DNA of 64,000 bases from Sphingomonas beigongshangi (GTDB lineage: Bacteria > Pseudomonadota > Alphaproteobacteria > Sphingomonadales > Sphingomonadaceae): the NCBI RefSeq assembly GCF_016820445.1, contig NZ_JADHDT010000008.1, positions 62,001-126,000 of the forward strand, in the 5' to 3' direction. The position numbers and the translations under genes were made by a program. Below, piece after piece: positions 22,700 to 31,620 of this stretch. The notes under the pieces are model-generated. The model was not told the origin of the DNA. It saw only the letters and a program-made list of their open reading frames with translations, and did not search any database. Position 1 is the first letter of the stretch. Each line of letters opens with the position of its first letter.

Positions 22700-23647
22700 T
22701 CAGAGGCGCCCCATCGCCAGGAACTTCTGCCGCCGCTCCTGGCGCAGCGCCTTGCCATCGAGGGGCGCAAGCGAATCGAGCGCCTGCGCCAGTGCATCGC
22801 CCAGCGCCTGTATCGCCGCGGCGGGATCGCGATGCGCGCCGCCCAGCGGCTCCGGAACGATCGTGTCGACGATACCAAGTCCACGCAGGTCCTGCGCGGT
22901 GATTCGCATCGCCTCGGCCGCATCCGGCGCCTTGTCGGACGTGCGCCAGAGGATCGCCGCGCACCCTTCGGGACTGATCACCGAATAAACGGCATGTTCG
23001 AACATCAGCACGCGATTGCCCGCGGCCAGCGCGACCGCGCCGCCGGATCCGCCCTCGCCGACGATCGCCGCGACGACCGGGACACCGGCGGCAAGGCACG
23101 CCTCGGTCGAGCGTGCGATCGCTTCGGCCTGGCCGCGCTCTTCGGCCTGCACGCCCGGGAAGGCGCCCGCCGTGTCGACCAGCGTCACGACCGGCAGCCC
23201 GAATCGATCGGCAAGCTCGACGAGGCGGATCGCCTTGCGATAGCCCTCCGGCTTGGCGGAGCCGAAATTGTGCTTCAGGCGACTGGCGATGTCCCAGCCC
23301 TTTTCATGCCCGATCGCCATCACGCGCCGGCCGCGGAAGGTGGCGAAGCCGCCGACGATCGCCTGATCGTCCGCGAATGCGCGATCGCCCGCGAGCGGCA
23401 CGAATTCGTCGAACAGGCCGGCGACGTAATCACGAAAATGCGGTCGCTCCGGATGGCGCGCAACCTGGGTCTTCTGCCAGGGCGTCAGCTTCGCGAAGGT
23501 GTCGCGCAACAGCTTGTCGGACTTGGCCTGGAGTCGCGCCACGTCGGCGGCGATATCGACCCCGCCGTCGGCGGCGGTTTCACGCAATTCGTCGATCTGG
23601 CCCTGCAACTGGGCGATCGGCTTTTCGAAATCGAGGAAGCTCGGCAT
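22700..23647 (-). CDS. accA: Acetyl-CoA carboxylase carboxyltransferase subunit alpha
   Basis: A 315-aa protein. It transfers CO2 from carboxybiotin to acetyl-CoA for fatty acid synthesis, with AccD. Hallmarks: FLDFEKPIAQLQGQIDELR start, HPERPHFRDYV, VMAIGHEKG, GSAKPEGYRKAIRLVELADR, VTLVDTAGAFPGVQAEERGQ, VGEGGSGGAVALAAGNRVLM and SPEGCAAILWRTSDKA. Start MPSFLDF fits the family. It lies just downstream of xerD on the same strand, a usual alphaproteobacterial neighbour. Confidence 0.98.
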   Translation of the reverse strand: MPSFLDFEKPIAQLQGQIDELRETAADGGVDIAADVARLQAKSDKLLRDTFAKLTPWQKTQVARHPERPHFRDYVAGLFDEFVPLAGDRAFADDQAIVGGFATFRGRRVMAIGHEKGWDIASRLKHNFGSAKPEGYRKAIRLVELADRFGLPVVTLVDTAGAFPGVQAEERGQAEAIARSTEACLAAGVPVVAAIVGEGGSGGAVALAAGNRVLMFEHAVYSVISPEGCAAILWRTSDKAPDAAEAMRITAQDLRGLGIVDTIVPEPLGGAHRDPAAAIQALGDALAQALDSLAPLDGKALRQERRQKFLAMGRL

Positions 23648-23657
23648 CGGCGGGGGG

Positions 23658-24569
23658 TTAGATGCGCGCCGCCTTCCCGTCAACGCGGCCGCTGTCGGCG
23701 AGCGGATGGCGGCTGTTGACGAGCTCCACTAACCGGCCGCTGTCGACATGCGTGTAGATCTCGGTCGTCGCGATGTCGGCATGACCGAGCATGGCCTGCA
23801 GCGCGCGCAGGTCGGCTCCGCCCGCGAGCAGGTGCGTCGCGAAAGCATGACGCAAGACATGCGGGCTGACCCGGTCGGGCGCGATTCCCGCCTCGGCGGC
23901 AAGCGCCTTCACCAATTGATACAGCCGGATGCGCGACAGGTGGCCCTTTCCCGACGGAAACAGCCAGGCTCGGTCCGGCGCTACATGGGCCCGCCACGCC
24001 GCCACGGCGGCGCGGGCGCGGTCGGAGATCGGCACCAGACGCTCCCGCCCGCCCTTGCCGCGCAAGATCAGGAACGGCCGGTCGGGATGCACGGCCGCGC
24101 GCGGCAGCGCCACGACCTCGGTCGCGCGCAGGCCGGAGCCGTACAGCAACTCGATCAGGGCGGCGAGACGCAGGTCGCCCGGCAGCGGCCGCGCCACGCC
24201 CGTACGCCCGGCGATCGCGGCGAACAGGCGCTCTACGTCCGCGTGGCTCAGCACCTTGGGCAGCCGCCGCGCGCTGCCGGGACGTGGCAACGCGACGGAG
24301 GGATCGTCCGCGATGTCGCCCTCGCCATGCAGGAACGCGAAAAAGCGACGGAGCGCCGCTGCCTTGCGCGCGACGGTCGCGCGCGTCAGCGGCGCCCAGA
24401 GTTCCGACAGGTGCCGGATCGCGGCTTCGTCCGCCGTCTTCAACCGCCCACCGAGCGCTTGCGACGCCAGCATGAGATCGCTGCGATAGGCCGCGATGGT
24501 ATTGGCCGCCGCCCCCTGCTCCGCGGCGAGCATGTCGAGAAAACGATCGATCAGCGGAGCGTCGCTCAC
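23658..24569 (-). CDS. xerD: Tyrosine recombinase XerD
   Basis: A 303-aa protein of housekeeping Xer size. The N-terminal SAM-like core (IDRFLDMLAAEQGAAANTIA) precedes the catalytic domain with Arg in LYGSGLRATEVV, Lys in RGKGGRERLVP, HVLRHAFATHLL, LGHADIATTEIYTHV with nucleophile Tyr. Resolves chromosome dimers at dif with XerC. GTG start overlaps the preceding stop (GTGA). It is clearly distinct from the island integrase. Confidence 0.93.
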   Translation of the reverse strand: MSDAPLIDRFLDMLAAEQGAAANTIAAYRSDLMLASQALGGRLKTADEAAIRHLSELWAPLTRATVARKAAALRRFFAFLHGEGDIADDPSVALPRPGSARRLPKVLSHADVERLFAAIAGRTGVARPLPGDLRLAALIELLYGSGLRATEVVALPRAAVHPDRPFLILRGKGGRERLVPISDRARAAVAAWRAHVAPDRAWLFPSGKGHLSRIRLYQLVKALAAEAGIAPDRVSPHVLRHAFATHLLAGGADLRALQAMLGHADIATTEIYTHVDSGRLVELVNSRHPLADSGRVDGKAARI

Positions 24570-26368
24570 ACGCGCGCGAGCGCCTCCGCCGCGATCATCC
24601 GCGCTTCGCCTTCCAGCCCGACGGTGCGGAGCGCCCCGACGATCCGGTAGAGCATCGCGGGGGGCACGCCGCGCCAGTGCGGCGTCTGCATGCCGATCGC
24701 TGCCAACAGGATGACGTTGCCCTGGTCACCGTTCGCCGCGGCGCGATCGATCGCCTGGGTCCAGGGTGTCGATGCGCCGATCCGCACGTCGAGTGCCTCG
24801 GCGGCACGCTCCACGTCCTCGGGCGCCAGGCGGCCGAGCCCCGCCAGGCCCGCGAAGAACAGCCGTTGCTTCAACGCCGCATCCCCGCTGCCCGAATAGC
24901 GCGACAGCACGCCATAGTTCAGGCGCTCGCCCGCGTCGGGATCGGCGAGCGTGATCATCGCCCAGGCGTCGCCGCCTTCCGGTACCGCCATGCGCCATCG
25001 CGCCGCGCTGCGATCGAGCCCCGCGGTCAGCATCGATGCGACCAGACGGTCGGCATCGCTCAGCCCTATCCGCGCGGGGATCCGCCCGGCCGCGCGCGCG
25101 GTAAGGACCAGCCGCGCATAGGGTGGCTGCGTCGTCGCATCACCCCACAATTGGCGCATCGCCGCCAAGCGGGCATCGACGCTCCCCCCGGCATAAGCGG
25201 TCCTGAGATCGCTCGCCGTCGCGCTGGCGACGCCGGGCATGTCGTCGGCCGCGTCGACAGCGGCATAGAGATCGACCAATGCGTTCGACGAGAGGACGCC
25301 CTGCCCCGCCGCCGCCTCGGCGGCCGCAATCCGGTCGCCCAGGCCGATGCCGGGCGACAGGGCATACCAGTAGCGCACCTGCGGGCCGACCGATGCGAGC
25401 AAGGGGTCGGGGATCGTGACGCCCGTCGCGGCGGCAAGGCCGAACCGCCAGTCGTCGATTCGGTCGACGCCGGCCCACTCGATCGTCACCGCCTGTCCGC
25501 CGCCCGGCGCGGCGCCGACCACCTTCTGCGTCAGCTGCAGGTCGATGCCGGTCGCAACGTTGCGGCGCCGGATCGCGGTCATCTGCGCCTTGGCCGCCGC
25601 CGCTTCGCCGCGCAGCGCGGTGCAGATCGCGCGTGCCAGCACCCAGCCCCGCGCCGGCGCCTGCGTCGCGCCGGCGTCCGCCAGCGGGCACAGGCCGGCC
25701 GGATCGCCGCTCGCCAGTTCGGCACTCATCGCGACCTGGAAGAGTTTGGGGGTATAGTCCTCGGTGTCGACGCTCTGCACCACTGCGCGCGCCGCCACCG
25801 ACTCCCCCATGCGCAGCAGCAGCCAGGCGCGTTCCGCGGCGAAATCCGCGCCGTCGACCCCGGCGGGCGTCGCGACGCGCGTCGCAAGGGCGCGGCGCAA
25901 CAGGATCGACATCCAGCGGGACGGCAAGGGAGCGGCGATACGCCGCATCAGCGCCTCGGCGAAATGGCCGTCCGCCTGCGCGAACAGATCCGCATCCAGT
26001 CCGCCCTCGCGCGGCCCGACCGGCCCGACCGCATCGAGCGATCGCCGCGCATAATCGGGCATCTCATATTGCGCGAGCACGGCGGGATCCACCGTCGGCA
26101 TCGCGCTGGGCGTCGCGGTGGGCGACGCGCTGGCCGTCGGCAACGGCTGGACCATCGTATCCGGCGACACGGTCGCGCCCGGCGCCGGCGCGGTGGCGCT
26201 GGACGATGGACGCGGGGTGGGACTGGCCTGGGCGGCCGGTTCCCCGAATCCGGGGGGCAGGATCGATTCGGGGCGCTCCTGGCCCGATGCCGGGCCGAAC
26301 GCGGCGATCGCCACCGCGCCGAGCGCGGCCGCGGCGACGCCGACGCGCAGCCTAGCTGAGATTGGCAA
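24566..26368 (-). CDS. Conserved hypothetical exported protein, 600 aa
   Basis: Starts at TTG 26368 (MPISARLRVGVAAAALGAVA), which begins a signal peptide ending near ASGQE. A Pro/Ser/Ala-rich linker of about 60 residues follows and then a long all-helical region with TPR-like helix pairs (LLRMGESVAARAVVQSVDTE; AISDA-type repeats). No catalytic motif seen. It overlaps a 44-aa membrane peptide gene upstream and xerD downstream, so the three are co-transcribed. Function unknown. Confidence 0.72.
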   Translation of the reverse strand: MPISARLRVGVAAAALGAVAIAAFGPASGQERPESILPPGFGEPAAQASPTPRPSSSATAPAPGATVSPDTMVQPLPTASASPTATPSAMPTVDPAVLAQYEMPDYARRSLDAVGPVGPREGGLDADLFAQADGHFAEALMRRIAAPLPSRWMSILLRRALATRVATPAGVDGADFAAERAWLLLRMGESVAARAVVQSVDTEDYTPKLFQVAMSAELASGDPAGLCPLADAGATQAPARGWVLARAICTALRGEAAAAKAQMTAIRRRNVATGIDLQLTQKVVGAAPGGGQAVTIEWAGVDRIDDWRFGLAAATGVTIPDPLLASVGPQVRYWYALSPGIGLGDRIAAAEAAAGQGVLSSNALVDLYAAVDAADDMPGVASATASDLRTAYAGGSVDARLAAMRQLWGDATTQPPYARLVLTARAAGRIPARIGLSDADRLVASMLTAGLDRSAARWRMAVPEGGDAWAMITLADPDAGERLNYGVLSRYSGSGDAALKQRLFFAGLAGLGRLAPEDVERAAEALDVRIGASTPWTQAIDRAAANGDQGNVILLAAIGMQTPHWRGVPPAMLYRIVGALRTVGLEGEARMIAAEALARV

Positions 26369-26486
26369 GCGTCACGGCCTTCTCGACATGGGTCTGGGGC
26401 CGCTCGGAGGCGCGCCCGGCGAGCAGGAACAGCCCGCCGACCACAACCACGAGGAGCACGATGACGGAGATCGCGAAGCGGGACAT
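26352..26486 (-). CDS. 44-aa single-span membrane peptide
   Basis: MSRFAISVIVLLVVVVGGLF then LLAGRASERPQTHVEKAVTL. One N-terminal membrane helix and a short polar tail. Its 3' end overlaps the start of the 600-aa exported protein by 17 bp in another frame, indicating coupled expression. It is divergent from aroK. Confidence 0.65.
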   Translation of the reverse strand: MSRFAISVIVLLVVVVGGLFLLAGRASERPQTHVEKAVTLANLS

Positions 26487-26563
26487 AACCTACCTTGGCT
26501 CACGGAAAAACGCGGGGACGGAGCTTTTGCCCCGTCCGCCCCCGCTGTATAGCGCGGCAAACC

Positions 26564-27139
26564 ATGTTGCAAAGCGCTGTTCCCCAGACTGCCGGGCCGG
26601 ACCCTGCATCCGCCGCGCCGGCGGCGCGCCCGATCGTGCTCGTCGGGCTGATGGGCGTCGGCAAGTCGACCGTGGGTCGCCGCCTCGCCGGCCGCCTCTC
26701 CCTGCCCTTCGTCGACGCGGACCATGCGATCGAGGAGGCGGCGGGCATGACGATCGCCGAGATCTTCGAACGGTTCGGCGAGGCCTATTTCCGCGATGGC
26801 GAGCGTCGGGTCATCGCGCGGCTCATGGACGGCCGGCCGAAGGTGATCGCAACCGGTGGCGGCGCGTTCATCAATGCCGAGACGCGCGCGCTGATCCTCG
26901 CGGAGGCGACCGCCATCTGGCTCGACGCGCATCCGCACGTCCTGGCCGAGCGCGTTCGCCGCCGCGACACGCGCCCGCTCCTGCGCGGCAAGGATCCGCT
27001 ACAGGTGCTCACCGAGCTCGCCGCCGTCCGCAACCCCATCTACGCCGAGGCGCATATCCACATCATCAGCCACAAGGCCCCGCACGAGGCGACGGTCGCC
27101 GCCATCCTGAAGGCGCTGGGCGCGGGCGGCCGCCGATGA
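26564..27139 (+). CDS. aroK: Shikimate kinase
   Basis: A 191-aa protein. Phosphorylates shikimate in the aromatic amino acid pathway. P-loop GLMGVGKSTVGRRLA (about 28-42), FVDADHAIEEAAGMTIAEIF, FRDGERRVI and ATGGGAFINAETR are the family motifs; RRRDTRPLLRGKDPL is the lid. ATG 26564 gives a short Ala/Pro-rich leader before the core. The last codon overlaps the aroB start. Confidence 0.97.
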   Translation: MLQSAVPQTAGPDPASAAPAARPIVLVGLMGVGKSTVGRRLAGRLSLPFVDADHAIEEAAGMTIAEIFERFGEAYFRDGERRVIARLMDGRPKVIATGGGAFINAETRALILAEATAIWLDAHPHVLAERVRRRDTRPLLRGKDPLQVLTELAAVRNPIYAEAHIHIISHKAPHEATVAAILKALGAGGRR

Positions 27140-28239
27140 GCCGAACCGTCACCGTCGCGCTCGGCGACCGCAGCTATCCGATCCTGATCGAGGCCGGCGT
27201 ACTCGCGCGCGCGGGCGAGCAGCTCGCGCCGCTGGCGCGCGGCAGACGGATGGCGATCGTCAGCGACGAGAACATCCGACCGCACCTTGCGACGCTACAG
27301 GCGTCGCTCGATGCCGCCGGTATCGAGAGCGAGGCGATCGTGCTCCCACCCGGCGAGGGGACAAAGAGCTGGAGCCAGCTTGCCGCCCTGTGCGATCGGC
27401 TGCTCGAGCTGGGCGTCGAGCGCGGAGACCATGTCTTGGCGTTGGGCGGCGGCGTGATCGGCGATCTCGTCGGCTTCGCCTGCGCGATCCTCAAGCGCGG
27501 CTGCGGCTTCGTGCAGATGCCCACTACCCTGCTCGCGCAGGTCGACAGTTCCGTCGGCGGCAAAACCGCGATCAACACGCGCGCGGGCAAGAACCTGATC
27601 GGTGCCTTCCACCAGCCTTCGCTGGTGCTGATCGACCCGACCGTGCTCGACACGCTGCCGCCGCGCGAGATGCGGGCCGGTTATGCGGAGGTCGTCAAAT
27701 ACGGGCTGATCGACGATGCGCCTTTCTTCGCCTGGTGCGAGGCGAACGGCGAAGCGCTGCTCGCGGGCGATGCCGCGGCGCGGGAATATGCCATCGCGTA
27801 TGCCGTCGCCGCAAAGGCGCGCATCGTCGCGGCGGACGAGCATGAAACCAACGGCATGCGCGCGCTGCTCAACCTCGGCCACACCTTCGGCCACGCGCTG
27901 GAGGCGGAAACGGGATATTCGCAGCGGCTGCTGCATGGCGAAGGGGTCGCCGCGGGCTGCGCGCTCGCCTTCGCCTTTTCGGCAGCGCAGGGGTTGTGCG
28001 GCACGGAAGACGCCGCGCGGGTCGCCGCGCATTTCCGCAACGTGGGCCTGCCGGACGGCCTCGCCGCCACAGGTATCGCGGCATCGGGTGCGACGCTGGT
28101 CGCGCATATGCGCCATGACAAGAAGATGGCGGCCGGGACCCTGCCCTTTCTCCTCGCTCGTGGAATCGGCGCGACCTACCTCGATCGAACGGTTGACCTC
28201 TCCGCCGTCGAGACATTCCTCGACACGCAAGGCCGCTGA
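27136..28239 (+). CDS. aroB: 3-dehydroquinate synthase
   Basis: A 367-aa NAD- and metal-dependent enzyme that closes the first ring of the shikimate pathway. [71 protein letters not shown] and [16 protein letters not shown] are all present. The start overlaps aroK by 4 bp (ATGA) and the stop overlaps the DUF2256 start, so aroK-aroB-DUF2256 form one operon. Confidence 0.98.
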   Translation: MSRTVTVALGDRSYPILIEAGVLARAGEQLAPLARGRRMAIVSDENIRPHLATLQASLDAAGIESEAIVLPPGEGTKSWSQLAALCDRLLELGVERGDHVLALGGGVIGDLVGFACAILKRGCGFVQMPTTLLAQVDSSVGGKTAINTRAGKNLIGAFHQPSLVLIDPTVLDTLPPREMRAGYAEVVKYGLIDDAPFFAWCEANGEALLAGDAAAREYAIAYAVAAKARIVAADEHETNGMRALLNLGHTFGHALEAETGYSQRLLHGEGVAAGCALAFAFSAAQGLCGTEDAARVAAHFRNVGLPDGLAATGIAASGATLVAHMRHDKKMAAGTLPFLLARGIGATYLDRTVDLSAVETFLDTQGR

Positions 28240-28379
28240 TGCCGAACGGCGTCGACAAGCGCGACCTGCCGACCAAGGTCTGCCCGGCCTGCAACCGCCC
28301 GTTCGCTTGGCGCAAGAAATGGGCGCGCGATTGGGAGAATGTCGTCTATTGCTCGGACGCGTGCCGACGGAAGCGGTGA
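28239..28379 (+). CDS. DUF2256 zinc-binding small protein
   Basis: A 46-aa protein, [20 protein letters not shown] then [20 protein letters not shown] and ACRRKR. The CxxC ... CxxxC pairs and the PFxWRKKWxxxWxxVxYCSxxC core define DUF2256. Its ATG shares one base with the aroB stop (TGATG). Function unknown; probably a tiny zinc-binding protein. Confidence 0.9.
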   Translation: MPNGVDKRDLPTKVCPACNRPFAWRKKWARDWENVVYCSDACRRKR

Positions 28380-28433
28380 CCATGCGCGCCATCCGTTCCC
28401 ACCGGAGCGGTAGGCGCGCGAAGGATCAGCGCG

Positions 28434-28778
28434 TCACCCCGCCCGCAGCGACCAAGCCAGCCACAGCCACCCGCCGATCAGCATCGCGCCGCCGATCGGC
28501 GTGATCGCGCCGAACCAGCGCGGCGCGCCGACCGCCATCAGGTAGAGCGTGCCAGCGAAGATCGCGCCGCCCGCGACGAACAGCCAGGCCGGCCCCCGCG
28601 CCTCCATGCGCAGGGCAACGAGCGCGGCGACGGCATGGATCAGCTGGTAATGTCCGCCCGTCTTCAGCCATTCCTGCGCCGCGCCGCTGGCACCATGCGC
28701 GCCGAACGCCCCCGCAGCGACTGCGAGCGCGCCGGACAGGGCTGCCAATATGCCGAGCATCAGCGGTCGTTCCCCCAT
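28434..28778 (-). CDS. DUF423 membrane protein
   Basis: A 114-aa protein with four membrane helices: LGILAALSGALAVAAGAFGA, HYQLIHAVAALVALRM, WLFVAGGAIFAGTLYLMAVG, and ITPIGGAMLIGGWLWLAW. The FGAHG and HAVAAL motifs are those of DUF423 (YwdK-like). Its start overlaps the end of the antiporter gene by 19 bp. Function not known. Confidence 0.9.
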   Translation of the reverse strand: MGERPLMLGILAALSGALAVAAGAFGAHGASGAAQEWLKTGGHYQLIHAVAALVALRMEARGPAWLFVAGGAIFAGTLYLMAVGAPRWFGAITPIGGAMLIGGWLWLAWSLRAG

Positions 28779-30517
28779 GGCTGCTGCTCCGCGACCAGAG
28801 CGCGGGCGGCCCGGATGTCGCCTGCCTCGATCTGGATCCGCAACCGCTCCTTGTCGCGGGACCGGTACATTTCCTCGGCGCGATCGATGTCGGCCTCCGA
28901 GACGCCCAGCCCGTCGAGCGCGAGCCGCGCCATCTTGACCGCCGATTCCAGCACCTCGCGCACGACGTAGCGCGCCGGCCCCTGCTTCAGTTTGACCAGC
29001 GCGCGCCGGTCATAGGCACGGACGTAGATCTCGGCGTCAGGAAAGGCCTCGTGCACCGCTTCGAGCGTGTCGGGCTGGATTTGGTCGCCGTCGATGCAGA
29101 ACAGGATCAGTTCCGCTTCCGCGGCGCCCGCCTGGCGCAGCAGGTCGAGCCGCGTCCCGTCGCCATAATAGACCTTGGCGCCGAACTCGCCCGCGATGTC
29201 GATCATCTCGATATCGGTATCGATCAGCGTCACCGGAATGTCGCTGGCGAGCAGCATCTGTCCGACCGTCTGCCCGAACCTGCCGTATCCCACGATGATC
29301 GCATTGGCACCGTCCGCCTTGGGGCCGTCGCGCTCCTGGTTTTTCGCGATCGGCTCTTCCCGGAAGCGGCGGGTGACGCCCATCAGGAACGGCGTCGTCG
29401 CCATCGACAGCGTGACGATGGCGCCGAACAGGCTGGCCGCATCCGGCGCTATCAGGAAGCCGGCCTGCGCCTGGGCGAAGAGCACGAAGCCGAACTCACC
29501 GCCCTGGCTGAGCAACAGCCCCAGCGCCAGCGCGCTGCGCCACGTCATGCGGAAGGCCAGCCCGATCAGGAAGATGACCGCCGCCTTGGTGGCGATCAGC
29601 GCCACCGCCATCGTCGCGACAAACGCCGGCCGCTCGACGATGGCGGGCAGATTCAGCATCATACCGACGGCAAGGAAGAACAGGCCGAGCAAGACCGCGC
29701 GAAAGGGATCGACGTCCGCCTCCAGTTCGTGGCGGTAGGGGCTGTCGGCAAGCATCACGCCCGCGATGAACGCGCCCAGCGCGGTCGAAAGCCCCAGCGC
29801 TTCCATGATCGCGGCGCTGGCGATGACGGTGAACAACGCGGCGAAGACGAACATCTCGCGCTCGCCGAGATTGCCGATCAGGCGGAACAAGGGGCGCAAC
29901 AGGAACCGCCCCGCCAGGATCAGGCCGAAAACCGCAAGCACCGTGTAGATGCCGAGCAACCAGCCCGGCGGTGCGTTGGCATCGGCCGGATTGCGGCTCA
30001 TCGCCGCCACGATGGTGATCAGCGGGACGATCGACAGGTCCTGGAACAGCAGGATCGAGAAGGCGCGCTCACCAAAGGGCGTGCGCAGCCTCCCAGCCGA
30101 CTGCAGCATCGGCAGCACCTGCGCGGTCGAGGACAGCGCCAGCGGCAGGCCGAGCGCGAGCGCGGCGGTGATCGAGAAGCCGGCGAACCAGACGATTGCG
30201 GTGATCGCCAGTCCGCAGGCCACGACCTGGAGCAGGCCGACGCCGAAAATCTCCTTCTTCATCCGCCACAAGCGCGACGGATTCAGTTCCAGCCCGACGA
30301 TGAACAGCAGCAGCGTGATGCCCAGTTCGGCAACGCCGATCTTCGATTCGGCATCGCCGACCACGCCCAGCACATGCGGCCCCACCACGGCACCCGCGAC
30401 GAGAAAGCCCAGAGTGGCACCAAGGCCGAGGCGGCGGAACAGGAGCACGAAGGCGAGGCCGGCACCGAGCAGCACCATGCCGTCGCGCAGGATGGATACG
30501 GGCGACGCATCATGCAT
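28760..30517 (-). CDS. CPA2-family monovalent cation:proton antiporter with RCK domain (KefB/C-like)
   Basis: A 585-aa protein. The N-terminal membrane domain has about 12 helices with GLELNPSRLWRMKKEIFGVG, ALSSTAQVLPML and LSTALGAFIAGVMLADSPYR, typical of CPA2 exchangers. The C-terminal part has a TrkA-N/RCK Rossmann fold, IIVGYGRFGQTVGQMLL, then YYGDGTRLDLLRQAGA. K+ or Na+ efflux in exchange for H+ is the family role. Start MHDASP overlaps the NifU-like gene by 8 bp; it lies in the cvpA operon. Confidence 0.92.
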   Translation of the reverse strand: MHDASPVSILRDGMVLLGAGLAFVLLFRRLGLGATLGFLVAGAVVGPHVLGVVGDAESKIGVAELGITLLLFIVGLELNPSRLWRMKKEIFGVGLLQVVACGLAITAIVWFAGFSITAALALGLPLALSSTAQVLPMLQSAGRLRTPFGERAFSILLFQDLSIVPLITIVAAMSRNPADANAPPGWLLGIYTVLAVFGLILAGRFLLRPLFRLIGNLGEREMFVFAALFTVIASAAIMEALGLSTALGAFIAGVMLADSPYRHELEADVDPFRAVLLGLFFLAVGMMLNLPAIVERPAFVATMAVALIATKAAVIFLIGLAFRMTWRSALALGLLLSQGGEFGFVLFAQAQAGFLIAPDAASLFGAIVTLSMATTPFLMGVTRRFREEPIAKNQERDGPKADGANAIIVGYGRFGQTVGQMLLASDIPVTLIDTDIEMIDIAGEFGAKVYYGDGTRLDLLRQAGAAEAELILFCIDGDQIQPDTLEAVHEAFPDAEIYVRAYDRRALVKLKQGPARYVVREVLESAVKMARLALDGLGVSEADIDRAEEMYRSRDKERLRIQIEAGDIRAARALVAEQQPWGNDR

Positions 30518-30947
30518 GGGCGCGCGCCTTGACGGCCTGCTCCGCCGCCTCCGCCGCCGCTTCGAAGGCGAGGCGGATCGATGCGTGGCGCGCGCTATAG
30601 TCGCGCGCGGGCGCCAGTACGTCGATCCCGGGCCAGTCCGGCGCAGTCCCCTCGCCCGAGAGCCATGCGGCGAGCGCATCGCGGGCCGCGGCGACGTCCT
30701 CCGGCGTGCGGCCGAGGATGTGGGCGGCGAGCAGCGACGCGGACGCCTGGCCGAGCGCGCAGGCGCGCACCAGCAATCCCACCGCGTCGACGCGGCCTTG
30801 CTCGTCCACCCCGACGTCCACCGTTACCCGGCTGCCGCAGACGGGCGATCGTTTCTCCGCGGTGGCGGCGGCATGCGTCAGCCGTTCGTGATGCGGGATG
30901 GACGCGGCGAGGCGGAGGATCTCCGCATTGTAGAGGGGGGCGTTCAT
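30510..30947 (-). CDS. NifU/IscU-like iron-sulfur scaffold family protein
   Basis: A 145-aa protein in the NifU N-terminal/SufU fold: LYNAEILRLAASIPHHERLT, SPVCGSRVTVDV and LLVRACALGQASASLLAAHI. Two ligand Cys are seen in the usual places. At the third position the segment reads YSARHASIRLAFEAAAEAAE, with no Cys. So it may be a trafficking or regulatory relative rather than a standard scaffold. Overlaps cvpA by ATGA. Confidence 0.8.
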   Translation of the reverse strand: MNAPLYNAEILRLAASIPHHERLTHAAATAEKRSPVCGSRVTVDVGVDEQGRVDAVGLLVRACALGQASASLLAAHILGRTPEDVAAARDALAAWLSGEGTAPDWPGIDVLAPARDYSARHASIRLAFEAAAEAAEQAVKARAHA

Positions 30948-31513
30948 GGCGCGTCACTCGCATTGGTCGGGGCGGATTCGGCGATCGCGGCGCGCGACCC
31001 GAACACGGGCAGGCCACGGCGGCGGCGATCGACGAAATCGGCGATGCCGGCGCTCGTGGCGTTGAGCAGCGGATAGGTGCGCGACCGGATCATCCATTCG
31101 GGCCGGTTCGCCGCGCCGCCGCGCGCCGTATCGACCACCAGCGCGGCGAGGAGAAAGCCGAGGCTGGCGAGGATCAATCCCTTCAGCGCCCCGAAGCCGA
31201 AGCCGAGGGCCCGGTCGACGGGCCCGAGGATCGAGCTGCGCGTCCGCCGCCCGATCGCGGTGGCGACGAGCCGGCCGACCACATAGGTGCCGCCCGCGAT
31301 GATCGCGAAGGCCGCGACAGCCGCCCCGGAGGGCGTACCGATGGTTTTGACCAATGTCGCGGCCAGCGCGATGTGGAACAGCTTGAGCATCGCCACGATC
31401 GCCACCCAGGCGAACAGCGACAGCACCTCCGTCACGAACCCGCGCACCAATCCCATACCGGCGGTGCCGAGGACGAGAAGCAGCACGATGGTATCGAGAG
31501 CGGTCAAAGCCAT
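30944..31513 (-). CDS. cvpA: CvpA family membrane protein
   Basis: A 189-aa protein with four membrane helices: LDTIVLLLVLGTAGMGLVRG then FVTEVLSLFAWVAIVAM, AVAAFAIIAGGTYVVGRLVA, and LGFGFGALKGLILASLGFLL. Matches CvpA, linked in enterics to colicin V production and purF, with likely envelope roles. Ends with a short hydrophilic tail. Sits between radA and the NifU-like gene on the same strand. Confidence 0.93.
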   Translation of the reverse strand: MALTALDTIVLLLVLGTAGMGLVRGFVTEVLSLFAWVAIVAMLKLFHIALAATLVKTIGTPSGAAVAAFAIIAGGTYVVGRLVATAIGRRTRSSILGPVDRALGFGFGALKGLILASLGFLLAALVVDTARGGAANRPEWMIRSRTYPLLNATSAGIADFVDRRRRGLPVFGSRAAIAESAPTNASDAP

Positions 31514-31620
31514 GCAACCTTCGATAGGGACGCGAGGCCGCCGCGACTAGGGGGTCAGCGCGGTTCCGGTCGCGCGGCGGACGCGCCGACCCGTAGCGGA
31601 CGGCCGCGGTTCGCCCGCCC

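Noticed and set aside
24677-26359. Long plus-strand open frame (560 codons) opposite the 600-aa exported protein
   Set aside because: Arg-rich low-information product without a ribosome site. The minus-strand frame has a signal peptide and is coupled to neighbours.
29051-30532. Long plus-strand open frame (493 codons) across the antiporter region
   Set aside because: It is antisense to a clear CPA2 antiporter with membrane helices and an RCK domain. The product is Arg/Gln/His-rich with no domain, the usual mirror frame in GC-rich DNA.
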